A program made the translations under genes and the position numbers. Below are positions 26,752 through 34,646 of a DNA stretch of 64,000 nucleotides, in pieces (position 1 is the stretch's first letter; each line of letters begins with the position of its first letter). This stretch comes from CAZDAM01 sp964503595 (GTDB taxonomy: Bacteria; Muiribacteriota; UBA6191): positions 1 through 64,000 of the forward strand of contig CAZDAM010000003.1 in assembly GCA_964503595.1 (NCBI GenBank), read 5' to 3'. The notes beneath the pieces are model-generated. The model saw only the letters and a program-made list of their open reading frames with translations. It did no database searches and was not told the origin of the DNA.

Positions 26752-27437
26752 TTCTCGCCTTCAAGTCCGCAAACAAGGTTGGCAGGGACAGATTCCCTGA
26801 TTTTTTTGGGCTGGGCCAGATTGAGGTTGGCCATGAACTGAACAAAACCGTCCTCACTGAGTGTCAGGCGTGGATTCAGCTTTTTCTCCTGTCCAACTGT
26901 GGAGCTGGTATGGCCTTTGTAATCGTGGGCCGGGTAGATCCGTGTTCCTTCGGGTAGAGTGAAAATCTTGCTGTGCACGGACTGATAGAGCCTGTGGCTG
27001 TCTCCCTGCTGGAAATCCGTACGGCCACAGCCCCGAATCAGCAGGGCATCTCCGGTAAAGACCATATCTTCGCAGGCATAGCTCATGCAGCTGTTGGTAT
27101 GTCCGGGAGTCATCAGTCCCCGGATTTTATGTTTCCCGAAAGAAAGTTCCTCTTCATCCTTTAAAAGAATGTCTGCAAGCTCCACCCCACTGGCGTGGCT
27201 CAGAACAATTTTAGCTCCGGTTTTCTGGCGGATGTGACCTGAGGCGGTGATGTGATCAGCGTGAACATGGGTGTCCAGGATATAAAGAAGCCGGATGCCG
27301 AGTTCATCGATCAGTTTGAGATCCCTCTCCATGGTTTCACGAACGGGGTCGATCAGAATGCCTTCCAGGGTTGTTTCGTCTGCGAGCAGGTAGGTATAGG
27401 TGGATGATTCGTGTTCAAACAGCTGATGGAAGATCAT
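26748..27437 (-). CDS. Metallo-beta-lactamase-fold hydrolase, persulfide dioxygenase-like (ETHE1 type)
   Basis: The 229-residue protein has the mononuclear-iron pattern of ETHE1-type persulfide dioxygenases: DTHVHADHITASG, TPGHTNSCMSY, FTGDALLIRGCGRTDFQQGD and YPAHDYKG. These enzymes oxidise glutathione persulfide to sulfite and glutathione. It is the first gene of the minus-strand operon with TauE/SafE and the YeeE/YedE pair, a set seen in sulfide or persulfide detoxification. No rhodanese or dedicated regulator is adjacent. Confidence 0.88.
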   Translation of the reverse strand: MIFHQLFEHESSTYTYLLADETTLEGILIDPVRETMERDLKLIDELGIRLLYILDTHVHADHITASGHIRQKTGAKIVLSHASGVELADILLKDEEELSFGKHKIRGLMTPGHTNSCMSYACEDMVFTGDALLIRGCGRTDFQQGDSHRLYQSVHSKIFTLPEGTRIYPAHDYKGHTSSTVGQEKKLNPRLTLSEDGFVQFMANLNLAQPKKIRESVPANLVCGLEGEK

Positions 27438-27543
27438 GGGAGTCTCCTTTTTACCCGGTTTTCATTCTGATTCTGCCACAGCCAGGAAGGAGGCAATATG
27501 ACCGGGATCAGGATTTGAATTTTTTTTTCATGAAAATCCAGGA

Positions 27544-27571
27544 TTGACATCTGGGAATTGGGTCTTAGGAT
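27544..27571 (+). promoter_or_regulatory. Predicted promoter of the trypsin-like protease gene
   Basis: A consensus TTGACA lies at 27544-27549 and TAGGAT at 27566-27571, 16 bp apart. The gene starts at 27601 behind an AGGAAAGG ribosome site at 27585-27592. Confidence 0.5.
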
Positions 27572-27600
27572 TTCGGGAAATTCTAGGAAAGGATTACCTG

Positions 27601-28467
27601 ATGCGTAAACTTGCTGTGTCTTTGATGGTGGCTTTCTCTGCCGCTGTTCCTTCTTTTGCTGATTCGGAAGCTCTTGCTCCTACACTTGAAGGCTCTCTGC
27701 GCCATAGTGGGGCAATTTCCCGCATGAACCGTATTGTCGGCGGTGTCGAAGCCCAAAAGGGAGAATGGCCTTTTATCGTAGGTCTGATCCAGAAAGGCAA
27801 GCCCACTTATGATGGTCAGTTCTGTGGCGGCTCCCTGATTGCTCCCCAATGGGTTCTGACTGCTGCCCACTGTGTAAAAAGTGGCAACAACACGGCAAGT
27901 CCCCGTTCCATGGAAGTCTATCTGAATGGTCATGATTTGACCGACGATTCTTCCGGATACCGGGTGAATGTGTCCAAGGTCATTCCGCATTCCCGCTACA
28001 ATGAGAACAATATGGACAATGATATTGCTCTTCTGAAGCTGTCCCGCCCGGTGACGGATGTCACTCCTGCTCCTATTCTGGAAAGAGGCAGCCGCCTGGA
28101 CGCTCCTCCTTATGTTTCCCGGGTCATGGGCTGGGGCAATATGAAGGAACAGGGCAGCAACTTCCCGGCGAAGCTTCAGAAAGTCGATGTGCCTTTTGTC
28201 GATCGCCAGACCTGTGATCGGGCGATTGGGAATCTGGTGAACCAATCCGGAATCATCAGTGCCAATATGCTTTGTGCCGGTTTTTCCCAGGGTGGCAAAG
28301 ATAGCTGCCAGGGCGATTCCGGAGGTCCACTGGCAGTTCAGGATGGCAACACCTGGAAACAGGCTGGGGTTGTCAGCTGGGGAATCGGCTGTGCCCGCCC
28401 GAATGCCTATGGAGTTTACACCCGTGTGCAGAACTATCACGGCTGGATAGAATCCCAGATGCGCTGA
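27601..28467 (+). CDS. Secreted trypsin-like serine protease (family S1)
   Basis: The 288-residue precursor has a Sec signal peptide (residues 1-20, cut near SFA-DSE), a propeptide, and the activation site R-IVGG at about residue 44. The catalytic triad is present: His in LTAAHCV, Asp in DNDIALLKL, Ser in CQGDSGGPL. The residue six before the catalytic Ser is Asp, the trypsin-type specificity determinant, so cleavage after Arg or Lys is expected. Several cysteines can form the usual disulfides. I use ATG 27601 because it starts the signal peptide. It is monocistronic, with a promoter before it and a strong terminator after it. Bacterial S1A proteases of this kind are secreted digestive or predatory enzymes in some groups. 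Confidence 0.93.
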   Translation: MRKLAVSLMVAFSAAVPSFADSEALAPTLEGSLRHSGAISRMNRIVGGVEAQKGEWPFIVGLIQKGKPTYDGQFCGGSLIAPQWVLTAAHCVKSGNNTASPRSMEVYLNGHDLTDDSSGYRVNVSKVIPHSRYNENNMDNDIALLKLSRPVTDVTPAPILERGSRLDAPPYVSRVMGWGNMKEQGSNFPAKLQKVDVPFVDRQTCDRAIGNLVNQSGIISANMLCAGFSQGGKDSCQGDSGGPLAVQDGNTWKQAGVVSWGIGCARPNAYGVYTRVQNYHGWIESQMR

Positions 28468-28493
28468 TTGCCATCAGAAAGCAGAAGGTAAAA

Positions 28494-28516
28494 GCCCCGC
28501 TTCGGCGGGGTTTTTT
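28494..28516 (+). terminator. Strong terminator, probably bidirectional
   Basis: CCCCGC (28495-28500), loop TTCG, GCGGGG (28505-28510) and a six-T run (28511-28516). On the left side an AAAA run precedes the stem, so it can also end the minus-strand arsenic operon, whose last stop codon is at 28521. Confidence 0.92.
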
Positions 28517-28520
28517 CATG

Positions 28521-29525
28521 TCAGGAAAAACGGTGACGGGTGCGGTTGGCAATGGCTACCAGGGAAAGCATGACAGGGACTTCGACGAGTACCCCGACCA
28601 CGGTGGCAAGGGCAGCACCGGAGTGGAGTCCGAAAAGGGAAATGGCGACGGCCACAGCCAGTTCAAAGAAATTGGATGTCCCGATCAGACAGGCTGGAGC
28701 AGCAATCGAGTGGGGCAGTTTCATTTTCCAGGCTGCCAGATAGGAGATTGCGAAGATGCCGTAGGTCTGAAGAGTCAGGGGAATGGCAATCAGCAGAATG
28801 ATGAAGGGTTCCTTAAGAATGGTTTCTGCCTTGAAACCAAACAGAAGAATGACGGTGAGGAGAAGCCCGATGATGGAAAAGGGTTTGAGTTTCACAAGCA
28901 GGTTTTCAAGCTTTGGAGCAGGCAGGGCCTTTCGGGTGAGAACTCCGGCAATCAGGGGCAGAACCACATAAAGCAAGATGGAAATCAGAAGCGTTTCCCA
29001 GGGGACCTGGATATCACTGACGCCAAGCAGAAATGCCGAGATGGGGGCAAAGGCAAAGACCATGATCAGATCGTTTACCGAAACCTGAACCAGGGTGTAG
29101 TTGGGATCTCCCTTGGTGAGCTGACTCCAGACAAAGACCATGGCGGTACAGGGAGCCACCCCTAAGAGGATCATCCCGGCAATGTATTCCTGGGCTTTGT
29201 GGGCCTCTACCCAGGAGCTGAAAAGAACCCGGAAGAACAGCCAGCCCAGAAAGGCCATGGTAAAGGGCTTGATCAGCCAGTTTACGATCAGGGTCAGGGC
29301 GAGTCCTTTGGGCTTTTTCTTTATGTCCCGGATAGCGCTGAAATCAATCTGAATCATCATGGGATAGATCATGAGCCAGATCAGAACCGCAACAATCAGA
29401 TTAACGTGAGCAAATTCGAGAGAGGCGATTTTCTGGAATCCATCAGGCGAGAGAATGCCCAGAAGCACTCCAAGTCCAATGCTTAGCGCTACCCAGATGG
29501 ATAGATATCTTTCAAAGAGTCCCAT
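28521..29525 (-). CDS. acr3: Arsenite efflux transporter ACR3
   Basis: The 334-residue protein belongs to the ACR3 branch of the bile/arsenite/riboflavin transporter superfamily, with about ten hydrophobic segments. Family marks are YPMMIQIDFSAI in segment 2 and the functional cysteine in GVAPCTAMVFVWSQLTKGD, followed by VSVNDLIMVFAFAP. It expels arsenite from the cytoplasm. I use the start at 29525 (MGLFERYLSIW); it overlaps the end of arsC by 14 nt. It is the third gene of the arsR-arsC-acr3 operon, and a terminator follows directly. Confidence 0.93.
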   Translation of the reverse strand: MGLFERYLSIWVALSIGLGVLLGILSPDGFQKIASLEFAHVNLIVAVLIWLMIYPMMIQIDFSAIRDIKKKPKGLALTLIVNWLIKPFTMAFLGWLFFRVLFSSWVEAHKAQEYIAGMILLGVAPCTAMVFVWSQLTKGDPNYTLVQVSVNDLIMVFAFAPISAFLLGVSDIQVPWETLLISILLYVVLPLIAGVLTRKALPAPKLENLLVKLKPFSIIGLLLTVILLFGFKAETILKEPFIILLIAIPLTLQTYGIFAISYLAAWKMKLPHSIAAPACLIGTSNFFELAVAVAISLFGLHSGAALATVVGVLVEVPVMLSLVAIANRTRHRFS

Positions 29526-29997
29526 ATTCTTTCTGCTCCTCCAGATTTTCAAGGACCTGAATTCTGGCTTCATGTGACAAAAGGGCTACTTCACAAAGTT
29601 GCCCGACTCTTTTCTGAATCATGTCGATCACTCTTTCAAATGCCTGATCGATTTCTTCCGGGCTACCCTGAATCCGGGATGGGTCAGGCAGCTCCCAATG
29701 AATTTTTAACCCATTGCGAAGAACCAGTGGGCAGGATTCCCGGGCAGCCTGATCACAGACTGTGATGATGGCGTCGAATTCCTGGTTTTCAAAATCATCC
29801 CAGGACTGACTTTTCAGACTCTGGGTGGGAATGCCAAGAGCTCTCAGGTGTTTCAAGGTCAGTGGATGGACTTCTCCACTTGGTTGAGAGCCTGCGCTGA
29901 AGGCCTGGATGAGACCCTTTCCACAGTGATTGGTCAGGGCCTCGGACAGAATGCTGCGACAGCGGTTATGGGTACAGACGTAAAGGATTTTCAGCAT
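29512..29997 (-). CDS. arsC: Arsenate reductase, thioredoxin-coupled type
   Basis: The 161-residue protein is of the low-molecular-weight phosphatase class. The P-loop is CTHNRCRS (C-x5-R-S) at the N-terminus, and further catalytic cysteines appear as CDQAARESCPL. It reduces arsenate to arsenite, which ACR3 then expels. The start is ATG 29997 (MLKILYV), overlapping the arsR stop by 7 nt; a longer frame to 30132 lies inside arsR. The C-terminal 20 residues are a charged extension. Confidence 0.93.
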   Translation of the reverse strand: MLKILYVCTHNRCRSILSEALTNHCGKGLIQAFSAGSQPSGEVHPLTLKHLRALGIPTQSLKSQSWDDFENQEFDAIITVCDQAARESCPLVLRNGLKIHWELPDPSRIQGSPEEIDQAFERVIDMIQKRVGQLCEVALLSHEARIQVLENLEEQKEYGTL

Positions 29998-30341
29998 GAG
30001 GTTTCCTGGCACAGTTCGTAATTCAGCTTTGCCAATTGGGATTGAATGGTGTCGGTTTGGGACTCGATGATCTGCATCAGGACGCTGTGAGCCCAGGAAG
30101 GGAGATCCGGGTGTAGTTTGTAGTAAACCCATTTTCCTTTTCGTTGGTCCAAAAGCAGATTGCAGTTTCTGAGTTCGGCCAGGTGACGGGAAATTTTGGG
30201 CTGACTCAATTCCAGACAGGTTTGAATTTCGCAGACACAGAGTTCCCCGCTAAACCCGATTAGAAGGATGGATTGCAGGCGGGTTTCGTCTGCCAGACAT
30301 TTGAAAAAGGTCAGAGGTTCCAGAAGAGATGGTTCAGTCAT
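29991..30341 (-). CDS. arsR: ArsR/SmtB family transcriptional repressor
   Basis: The 116-residue winged-helix protein carries the arsenic-sensing Cys-x-Cys in ELCVCEI within its helix 3 region and the recognition helix ELSQPKISRHLAEL. A further Cys follows in RNCNLLL. Arsenite binding to the cysteines releases it from DNA. It heads the arsR-arsC-acr3 operon, divergent from chrA, with repeats in the 74-bp intergenic region. The start codon abuts the operator with no visible ribosome site, so a leaderless transcript is possible (inference). Confidence 0.93.
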   Translation of the reverse strand: MTEPSLLEPLTFFKCLADETRLQSILLIGFSGELCVCEIQTCLELSQPKISRHLAELRNCNLLLDQRKGKWVYYKLHPDLPSWAHSVLMQIIESQTDTIQSQLAKLNYELCQETSC

Positions 30342-30375
30342 ATGCGAAATATCGTATATATGAAAAATCGTATAT
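30340..30375. promoter_or_regulatory. Predicted ArsR operator region between arsR and chrA
   Basis: An imperfect inverted repeat, ATATGCGA (30340-30347), 4-nt spacer, TCGTATAT (30352-30359), has one mismatch. A second ATCGTATAT at 30367-30375 repeats 30351-30359. The AT-rich region lies between two divergent starts and could control both arsR and chrA. Confidence 0.5.
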
Positions 30376-30415
30376 GATCAAGTAGGATAGGTGCCGTGTT
30401 TGAAAACAGGAGTTT

Positions 30416-31555
30416 ATGGGCGAGATTTTTCTGACTTTTCTCAGGCTTGGCTGTACATCTTTTGGTGGTCCAGCGGCTCATCTTGGGTATTTTCAGGATG
30501 AATTCGTCAGAAGGAGGGGTTGGATTTCCAATGAAACCTATGCCGATCTTCTGGCTCTGTGTCAGTTTCTTCCTGGACCGGCCAGCACCCAGCTGGGCAT
30601 TTCCATCGGACATTTAAGGGGTGGATACCCTGGCGCATTTCTGGCCTGGCTGGGTTTTACCCTGCCCTCTGCCCTTGTCCTGATTGGATTTGCCCTATCC
30701 GTGAAAAGCTTTTCCCATCCGGCTTTGGAGGGAGCTCTGCATGGCCTGAAGATTGTTGCGGTAGCGGTGGTAGCCAAGGCCATTCTTGCCATGGGAAAAA
30801 AACTGTGCCCGGATGCTCCACGGATTGCCATGATGGTACTGAGTGCGGTGATTCTGCTTTTTTGGCCAGATGCATCTGCCCAGTTTGTCGTGATTGGAAC
30901 CGGGGCGGCACTGGGCTGCATTTTTTTACCGGGGGGTCAGTCCGGTGTGGCCCGGCCTGAATCTCCCGGTTCGCGTCGTATTGGCTTTGCCTGGCTGCTT
31001 TGCTTTGGAGGACTTTTGCTGTTTCTGCCTCCGTTGGCACAGAGCTCAGTGCTTGCCCAAAATCTGGAAGTATTCTATCGCACCGGAGCTCTGGTCTTCG
31101 GGGGAGGTCATGTTGTCCTGCCTCTGCTGGAAAAATCACTGGTACCACATCAAATCAGCCAGGATCTGTTTTTAGGAGGATATGGGGCAGCTCAGGCTGT
31201 GCCGGGACCACTTTTTACGCTGGCGGCATATCTGGGAGCAGTGTCTTCCGGTTTTGCCGGAGGTGTTTTTTGTCTGATGGCGATTTTTCTGCCTTCGTTT
31301 CTGCTCATTTTTGGGGTGATGCCTTTCTGGCAGAATCTGCGTGGTTATCCCCGTGTACGTCAGGCTCTTTCAGGAGTGAATGCTTCTGTAGTAGGACTCC
31401 TGGTAGCAGCTTTCTACGATCCGGTGTTCACAGGGGCCATTTCAGTTCCACAGGACTTTGCTCTGGCTCTGATGGCTTTCTGCGCTCTGCATTTTTTCCG
31501 TACTCCTGCCTGGCTTACGGTACTTCTCTGTGGGGCTGTTGGGGCCTTCCTATAA
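30416..31555 (+). CDS. chrA: Chromate transporter ChrA
   Basis: The 379-residue protein is of the long, two-domain CHR type. The first half has RLGCTSFGGPAAHLGYF and LCQFLPGPASTQLGI; the second half repeats the pattern with LVFGGGHVVLPLL and AAQAVPGPLFTLAAYLG. ChrA exports chromate, probably by proton antiport; some members act on other oxyanions. An ACAGGAG ribosome site precedes the ATG. It is divergent from the arsenic operon and may share its operator. Its last 6 bp overlap the convergent thioredoxin-fold gene. Confidence 0.92.
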   Translation: MGEIFLTFLRLGCTSFGGPAAHLGYFQDEFVRRRGWISNETYADLLALCQFLPGPASTQLGISIGHLRGGYPGAFLAWLGFTLPSALVLIGFALSVKSFSHPALEGALHGLKIVAVAVVAKAILAMGKKLCPDAPRIAMMVLSAVILLFWPDASAQFVVIGTGAALGCIFLPGGQSGVARPESPGSRRIGFAWLLCFGGLLLFLPPLAQSSVLAQNLEVFYRTGALVFGGGHVVLPLLEKSLVPHQISQDLFLGGYGAAQAVPGPLFTLAAYLGAVSSGFAGGVFCLMAIFLPSFLLIFGVMPFWQNLRGYPRVRQALSGVNASVVGLLVAAFYDPVFTGAISVPQDFALALMAFCALHFFRTPAWLTVLLCGAVGAFL

Positions 31556-32143
31556 AATCCGGGCAATCATCAGCCTGAGCCAGAGTCCGACCGGGGACAG
31601 AATCCCGGTCGTTATCAGTTTGATTTTTCCTTCGTGAAGGATATGGATGGTGGGAAAGACCTGAACCTGCCACTGCTTTGCCAGCAGGGCCTCTTCATCG
31701 CTGATTAGATGAAATCTGTAGCCCTTCTTGCGAGCGTACTCGCTCACCTTGCTATCCGGGCCGGATTTTACGGCGATTCCGATTGCAGTATAGCTGGAAG
31801 AAAAGGCACTGATGGTTGGTGATGTCGTGAGACAGATGCCGCACCAGGTTGCCCAGGTATAAAGAATCACCGGCTTGTCATGACTTGCTTCCAGCAGGTT
31901 TATTTTTTCTTTATCGATAGTTTCAAGAATGGAATGTTCGGGGCTTAGGGGGACTGTCTGATTGCTGTATCGAAAGGCTTCGATGAGGCCAACACAGAAG
32001 CTGAGCCCCAGGAAAATGCCCACAGCTTTCAGGGTTGTCTTAAGGGCGGATGATAAAGAGGTAAGTCGTGACAGATTGGTTCTCCTGATATAGAGCTTTG
32101 CAGGGGCTACTTTTGGATGAAAACCCCAAATAGGGTACAGCAT
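31550..32143 (-). CDS. Membrane-anchored thioredoxin-fold protein (ScsD/TlpA-like)
   Basis: The 197-residue protein has one membrane segment at about residues 41-58 and a periplasmic thioredoxin fold with active site WATWCGIC at about residues 96-103. Further marks are the cis-proline region QVFPTIHIL and a DSKVSEYARKKGYRFHLISDE segment as in ScsD. ScsD-like proteins are thiol oxidoreductases tied to copper stress. The N-terminal 40 residues before the membrane segment are longer than needed, and the true start may lie downstream. It is convergent with chrA. An 8-bp palindrome lies about 90 bp upstream of its start. Confidence 0.78.
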   Translation of the reverse strand: MLYPIWGFHPKVAPAKLYIRRTNLSRLTSLSSALKTTLKAVGIFLGLSFCVGLIEAFRYSNQTVPLSPEHSILETIDKEKINLLEASHDKPVILYTWATWCGICLTTSPTISAFSSSYTAIGIAVKSGPDSKVSEYARKKGYRFHLISDEEALLAKQWQVQVFPTIHILHEGKIKLITTGILSPVGLWLRLMIARIL

Positions 32144-32231
32144 TTAGTTGAACATCCGGGAGTTCGGTGAGGATGCCCAAGATGGATTGTTCTGCTTTGA
32201 GTGTATATGTCTTAAAGAAACCGACCCTTTC

Positions 32232-32252
32232 ATACGACAAATTCTGTCGTAT
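32232..32252. promoter_or_regulatory. Palindromic operator-like site
   Basis: A perfect 8-bp inverted repeat, ATACGACA (32232-32239), 5-nt spacer AATTC, TGTCGTAT (32245-32252). It sits in the 184-bp gap between the thioredoxin-fold gene start and the dGTPase stop. The binding protein is unknown. Confidence 0.5.
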
Positions 32253-32327
32253 AAAATACCCTGTTTTCAGGAGATATATATCCTATCAGAGATGAGATCC
32301 AAAATCAGGATTTCTCTGTTCAGTGCT

Positions 32328-33722
32328 CTAGATCCCACTTAAAGCCTGAAATTCACTTTGAGCAAAATCATCTGTCATACCGGCCAGAAAGTCGACGACG
32401 AGGCGAATTCTGAGGCCGAGTTCCCGCCTTTCCTCCGCGGCGTCAACCTGCTCGCGGTAAATCTGGACATATCGGTTGGGAAGACGGCGCAACAGTCTGG
32501 CCTCAATCGGGAAACCGCGATCCTTGCCCTTTAGAATGTCCTCCATGTCGGCTTTTTTCAGGGTCAGGAGGGGGCGGTAGAGATTGAGCAGTCCGTGAAC
32601 CACCGAATAGCCCCTTAATTCGAGGGTTTCCACGTCACGATGGGCGAAGATGTGGTTGCGGGCGACTTTTAAGAGAGTGCTTAGGGCGGTGTGTTCCGGG
32701 GCTGGAGCGGCAATCAGGGGTTCAAGCATTTCACCGCTTAGAATACGAGGCAGGCAATCAACAAAACGTCGGGCGGCGAATTCACAGAGACTGTGCTGAA
32801 GGGCAGTCCTGAATCTTACAAAGGAGGGGACGTTCCCCTGTCTTTGCAGAAGGGTGAGAAACCGATCGAGAAAACCCTGTTCCTCAGGTTTCAGATGACG
32901 GCCGAGATCCTGCCAGGTTTCTTCCAGCAATCGTCGGGTTTCATGGACTGTAATCATGTTTTTGTCCATGCCGTCTTCCAGATCGCTCACGCAGTAGGAA
33001 ATATCATCTGCGGCTTCCATGATGAATGCCAGTGGATAGCGGGCATGATTGGGAATTCCGAGCTTTTCCCGGGCGGCGACAATGACCGGCTCCTCGGTCT
33101 GAAACCAGCCTGCCTTGCGGCGGAATGGGCCCTGGGTTGAGGCCCCGGCACTTCGGATATATTTCTGGGTTGCCAGAATCTGGGGATAGGTCAGGTTCAG
33201 CCTGTGAAGTGTGATGATGATGCGCTGGGTGTGGGCATTGCCATCAAATTCCATCAGATCGGCTTCCATCATTCCGGGTTCTTTGCCTCGTCTGCGAAAA
33301 GGTTCGTAAAGGCGGGGAACCTCGGTTTTAAGCCACTTCATGAGTGAGGCTTCGCCGAAATGCCCGAAGGGAGGATTTCCCAGATCGTGCAGAAGGCAGG
33401 CCATTTCCACGATGGAGACAAAAGGGCCCTTGAGTTCTTCGGGAACGGCAAAATCCGTGTTGCCCAGAAGCCTGATGACCTTGAGAGCAATGAAACGCCC
33501 GGTTTGTTCCACTTCGAGTGAGTGGGTCAGGCGGGACCGCACCGCAGCATTTTTTTCCAGAGGATGCACCTGGGTTTTGAGCTGAAGTCTTCTAAGGGCA
33601 GGAGAGCCGATGATTCGGCCTCGGTCGGATTCTAGCTCTTCCCACAGTTCTCTGGGTTCTGTGGAAGGGGGGCGGTATCTTAGGGGCTGGATGAGGCGGT
33701 GCCAAAGGCTTGATGATTGCAT
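32328..33722 (-). CDS. dgt: Deoxyguanosinetriphosphate triphosphohydrolase-like HD protein
   Basis: The 464-residue protein is of the dGTPase family, which cuts dNTPs to nucleoside and triphosphate. The HD motif residues are visible: His in RSRLTHSLEVEQ, the pair in CLLHDLGNPPFGHFGE, and Asp in EAADDISYCVSDLEDG. The N-terminal SPALRRLQLKTQV is also typical. The sequence resembles the long (E. coli type) class, but substrate choice cannot be read by eye. It stands alone on the minus strand. Its upstream region shares a gap with a divergent small gene. Confidence 0.88.
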   Translation of the reverse strand: MQSSSLWHRLIQPLRYRPPSTEPRELWEELESDRGRIIGSPALRRLQLKTQVHPLEKNAAVRSRLTHSLEVEQTGRFIALKVIRLLGNTDFAVPEELKGPFVSIVEMACLLHDLGNPPFGHFGEASLMKWLKTEVPRLYEPFRRRGKEPGMMEADLMEFDGNAHTQRIIITLHRLNLTYPQILATQKYIRSAGASTQGPFRRKAGWFQTEEPVIVAAREKLGIPNHARYPLAFIMEAADDISYCVSDLEDGMDKNMITVHETRRLLEETWQDLGRHLKPEEQGFLDRFLTLLQRQGNVPSFVRFRTALQHSLCEFAARRFVDCLPRILSGEMLEPLIAAPAPEHTALSTLLKVARNHIFAHRDVETLELRGYSVVHGLLNLYRPLLTLKKADMEDILKGKDRGFPIEARLLRRLPNRYVQIYREQVDAAEERRELGLRIRLVVDFLAGMTDDFAQSEFQALSGI

Positions 33723-33834
33723 GGCTCAAGTTTACCCAAAGCAGGTCAAAAGGGCAGCATTCGGGCTTAAGTGTTCTTTCCGGGTGAATTCGGCACATGC
33801 AGATGGATGACGAAATAAAGTCTTCGTCTCGGGA

Positions 33835-33861
33835 TTGCCGATAACAAATTCAGGGTATAAA
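33835..33861 (+). promoter_or_regulatory. Possible promoter of the 33891 gene
   Basis: TTGCCG at 33835-33840 and TATAAA at 33856-33861 (spacing 15 bp; 17 bp if the -10 is read two bases later as TAAAAT). A GAGGGGGA ribosome site precedes the ATG at 33891. Confidence 0.45.
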
Positions 33862-33890
33862 ATCCTTTTTTTGTTCGAGAGGGGGACCAC

Positions 33891-34253
33891 ATGGCAATAG
33901 AGAAAGTCCGCGCTGCATATACTCGTCTGGAAGAATTGGCTGCCAGGCTTGAAGAGCTTCGTAATCATCGGGCCCAGGAGCGCTATGAATGGGTGAATCA
34001 GGCACGTGAGTTTGTGGAAACATCTTCGGTAGCTCGTTCCGAGGCTTTAGGGCAGTTCCGTACCATGCACCCGGAGCCGGTGGAGATTGCAGTTCCTGAA
34101 GAGCATCGCAATCCATGTCTTCAGTTGCATCCGGCCAGGGTTGAAGCCCTGATTGCAATCTATGAGGAAATGGTTTCAGAGAATCGCGGACCGTTGTCCC
34201 GTCAGGAAATTGAGTTTTTCTTTGAGGATTGCGATCTGGTAGAAACAGCCTGA
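33891..34253 (+). CDS. Small coiled-coil protein of unknown function
   Basis: I do not recognise this 120-residue protein. Residues about 3-45 form a likely coiled coil (AYTRLEELAARLEELRNH), and the C-terminal part is acidic with EEMVSENRGPLSRQEIEFFFED. There is no signal peptide or membrane segment, so it should be cytoplasmic. It has a plausible promoter and a strong GAGGGGGA ribosome site, and a hairpin follows its stop. These signals and the codon pattern support a real gene. Confidence 0.65.
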   Translation: MAIEKVRAAYTRLEELAARLEELRNHRAQERYEWVNQAREFVETSSVARSEALGQFRTMHPEPVEIAVPEEHRNPCLQLHPARVEALIAIYEEMVSENRGPLSRQEIEFFFEDCDLVETA

Positions 34254-34272
34254 AATGTCAATTCTCTGAAAT

Positions 34273-34300
34273 GAGCTGCTGGTTTGTACACCAGCGGCTC
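34273..34300 (+). terminator. Hairpin after the 33891 gene, possible weak terminator
   Basis: GAGCTGCTGGT (34273-34283) pairs with ACCAGCGGCTC (34290-34300), 11 bp with one G-T pair, loop TTGTAC. The following sequence, ATTCCGTTTT, has only a short T-run, so it may be a weak terminator or a processing or attenuation stem. Confidence 0.5.
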
Positions 34301-34646
34301 ATTCCGTTTTATCGGGCTTGGCAGTCTGGAGCGTTTTGAAGGTACGGATTTGTATCTCTACCAGTTTGCCGGCAAACCGATGGCCGTCGAAGAGCTTGAG
34401 GTTCTCAAGCAGATCTTAAACACCAATGAAAAAACCCAGGCCGAAATTGTGACGCCGGTTTTAGAGCGGGGGACGAGCGGCAAGATTTACTTTCGTCTGC
34501 AGGATGAAGAGGATCGGAACAAAGCTGAAGTTGGGGAAACCGAACCGTTGGTACAGCTGACTTCACGGGGTTTGGAAGTCTGGCGCTGGTTCAATCCAAG
34601 AGAAGAGTTCAACCTCATGTTCAAACTGAATCTGGAGAAAAAATGA
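34284..34646 (+). CDS. Hypothetical protein, start uncertain
   Basis: This 120-residue frame has no recognised domain. It contains FRFIGLGSLERFEG, EELEVLKQILNTNEKTQAE and a C-terminal LTSRGLEVWRWFNPREEFNLMF, which looks like a real folded protein. The only upstream start codon is TTG 34284, in the loop of the preceding hairpin; ATG 34381 would give 88 residues. The lack of a good start at the front suggests it may be a 5'-truncated remnant. Its stop overlaps the next ATG (ATGA), so it was once part of a two-gene unit. Confidence 0.45.
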   Translation: MYTSGSFRFIGLGSLERFEGTDLYLYQFAGKPMAVEELEVLKQILNTNEKTQAEIVTPVLERGTSGKIYFRLQDEEDRNKAEVGETEPLVQLTSRGLEVWRWFNPREEFNLMFKLNLEKK

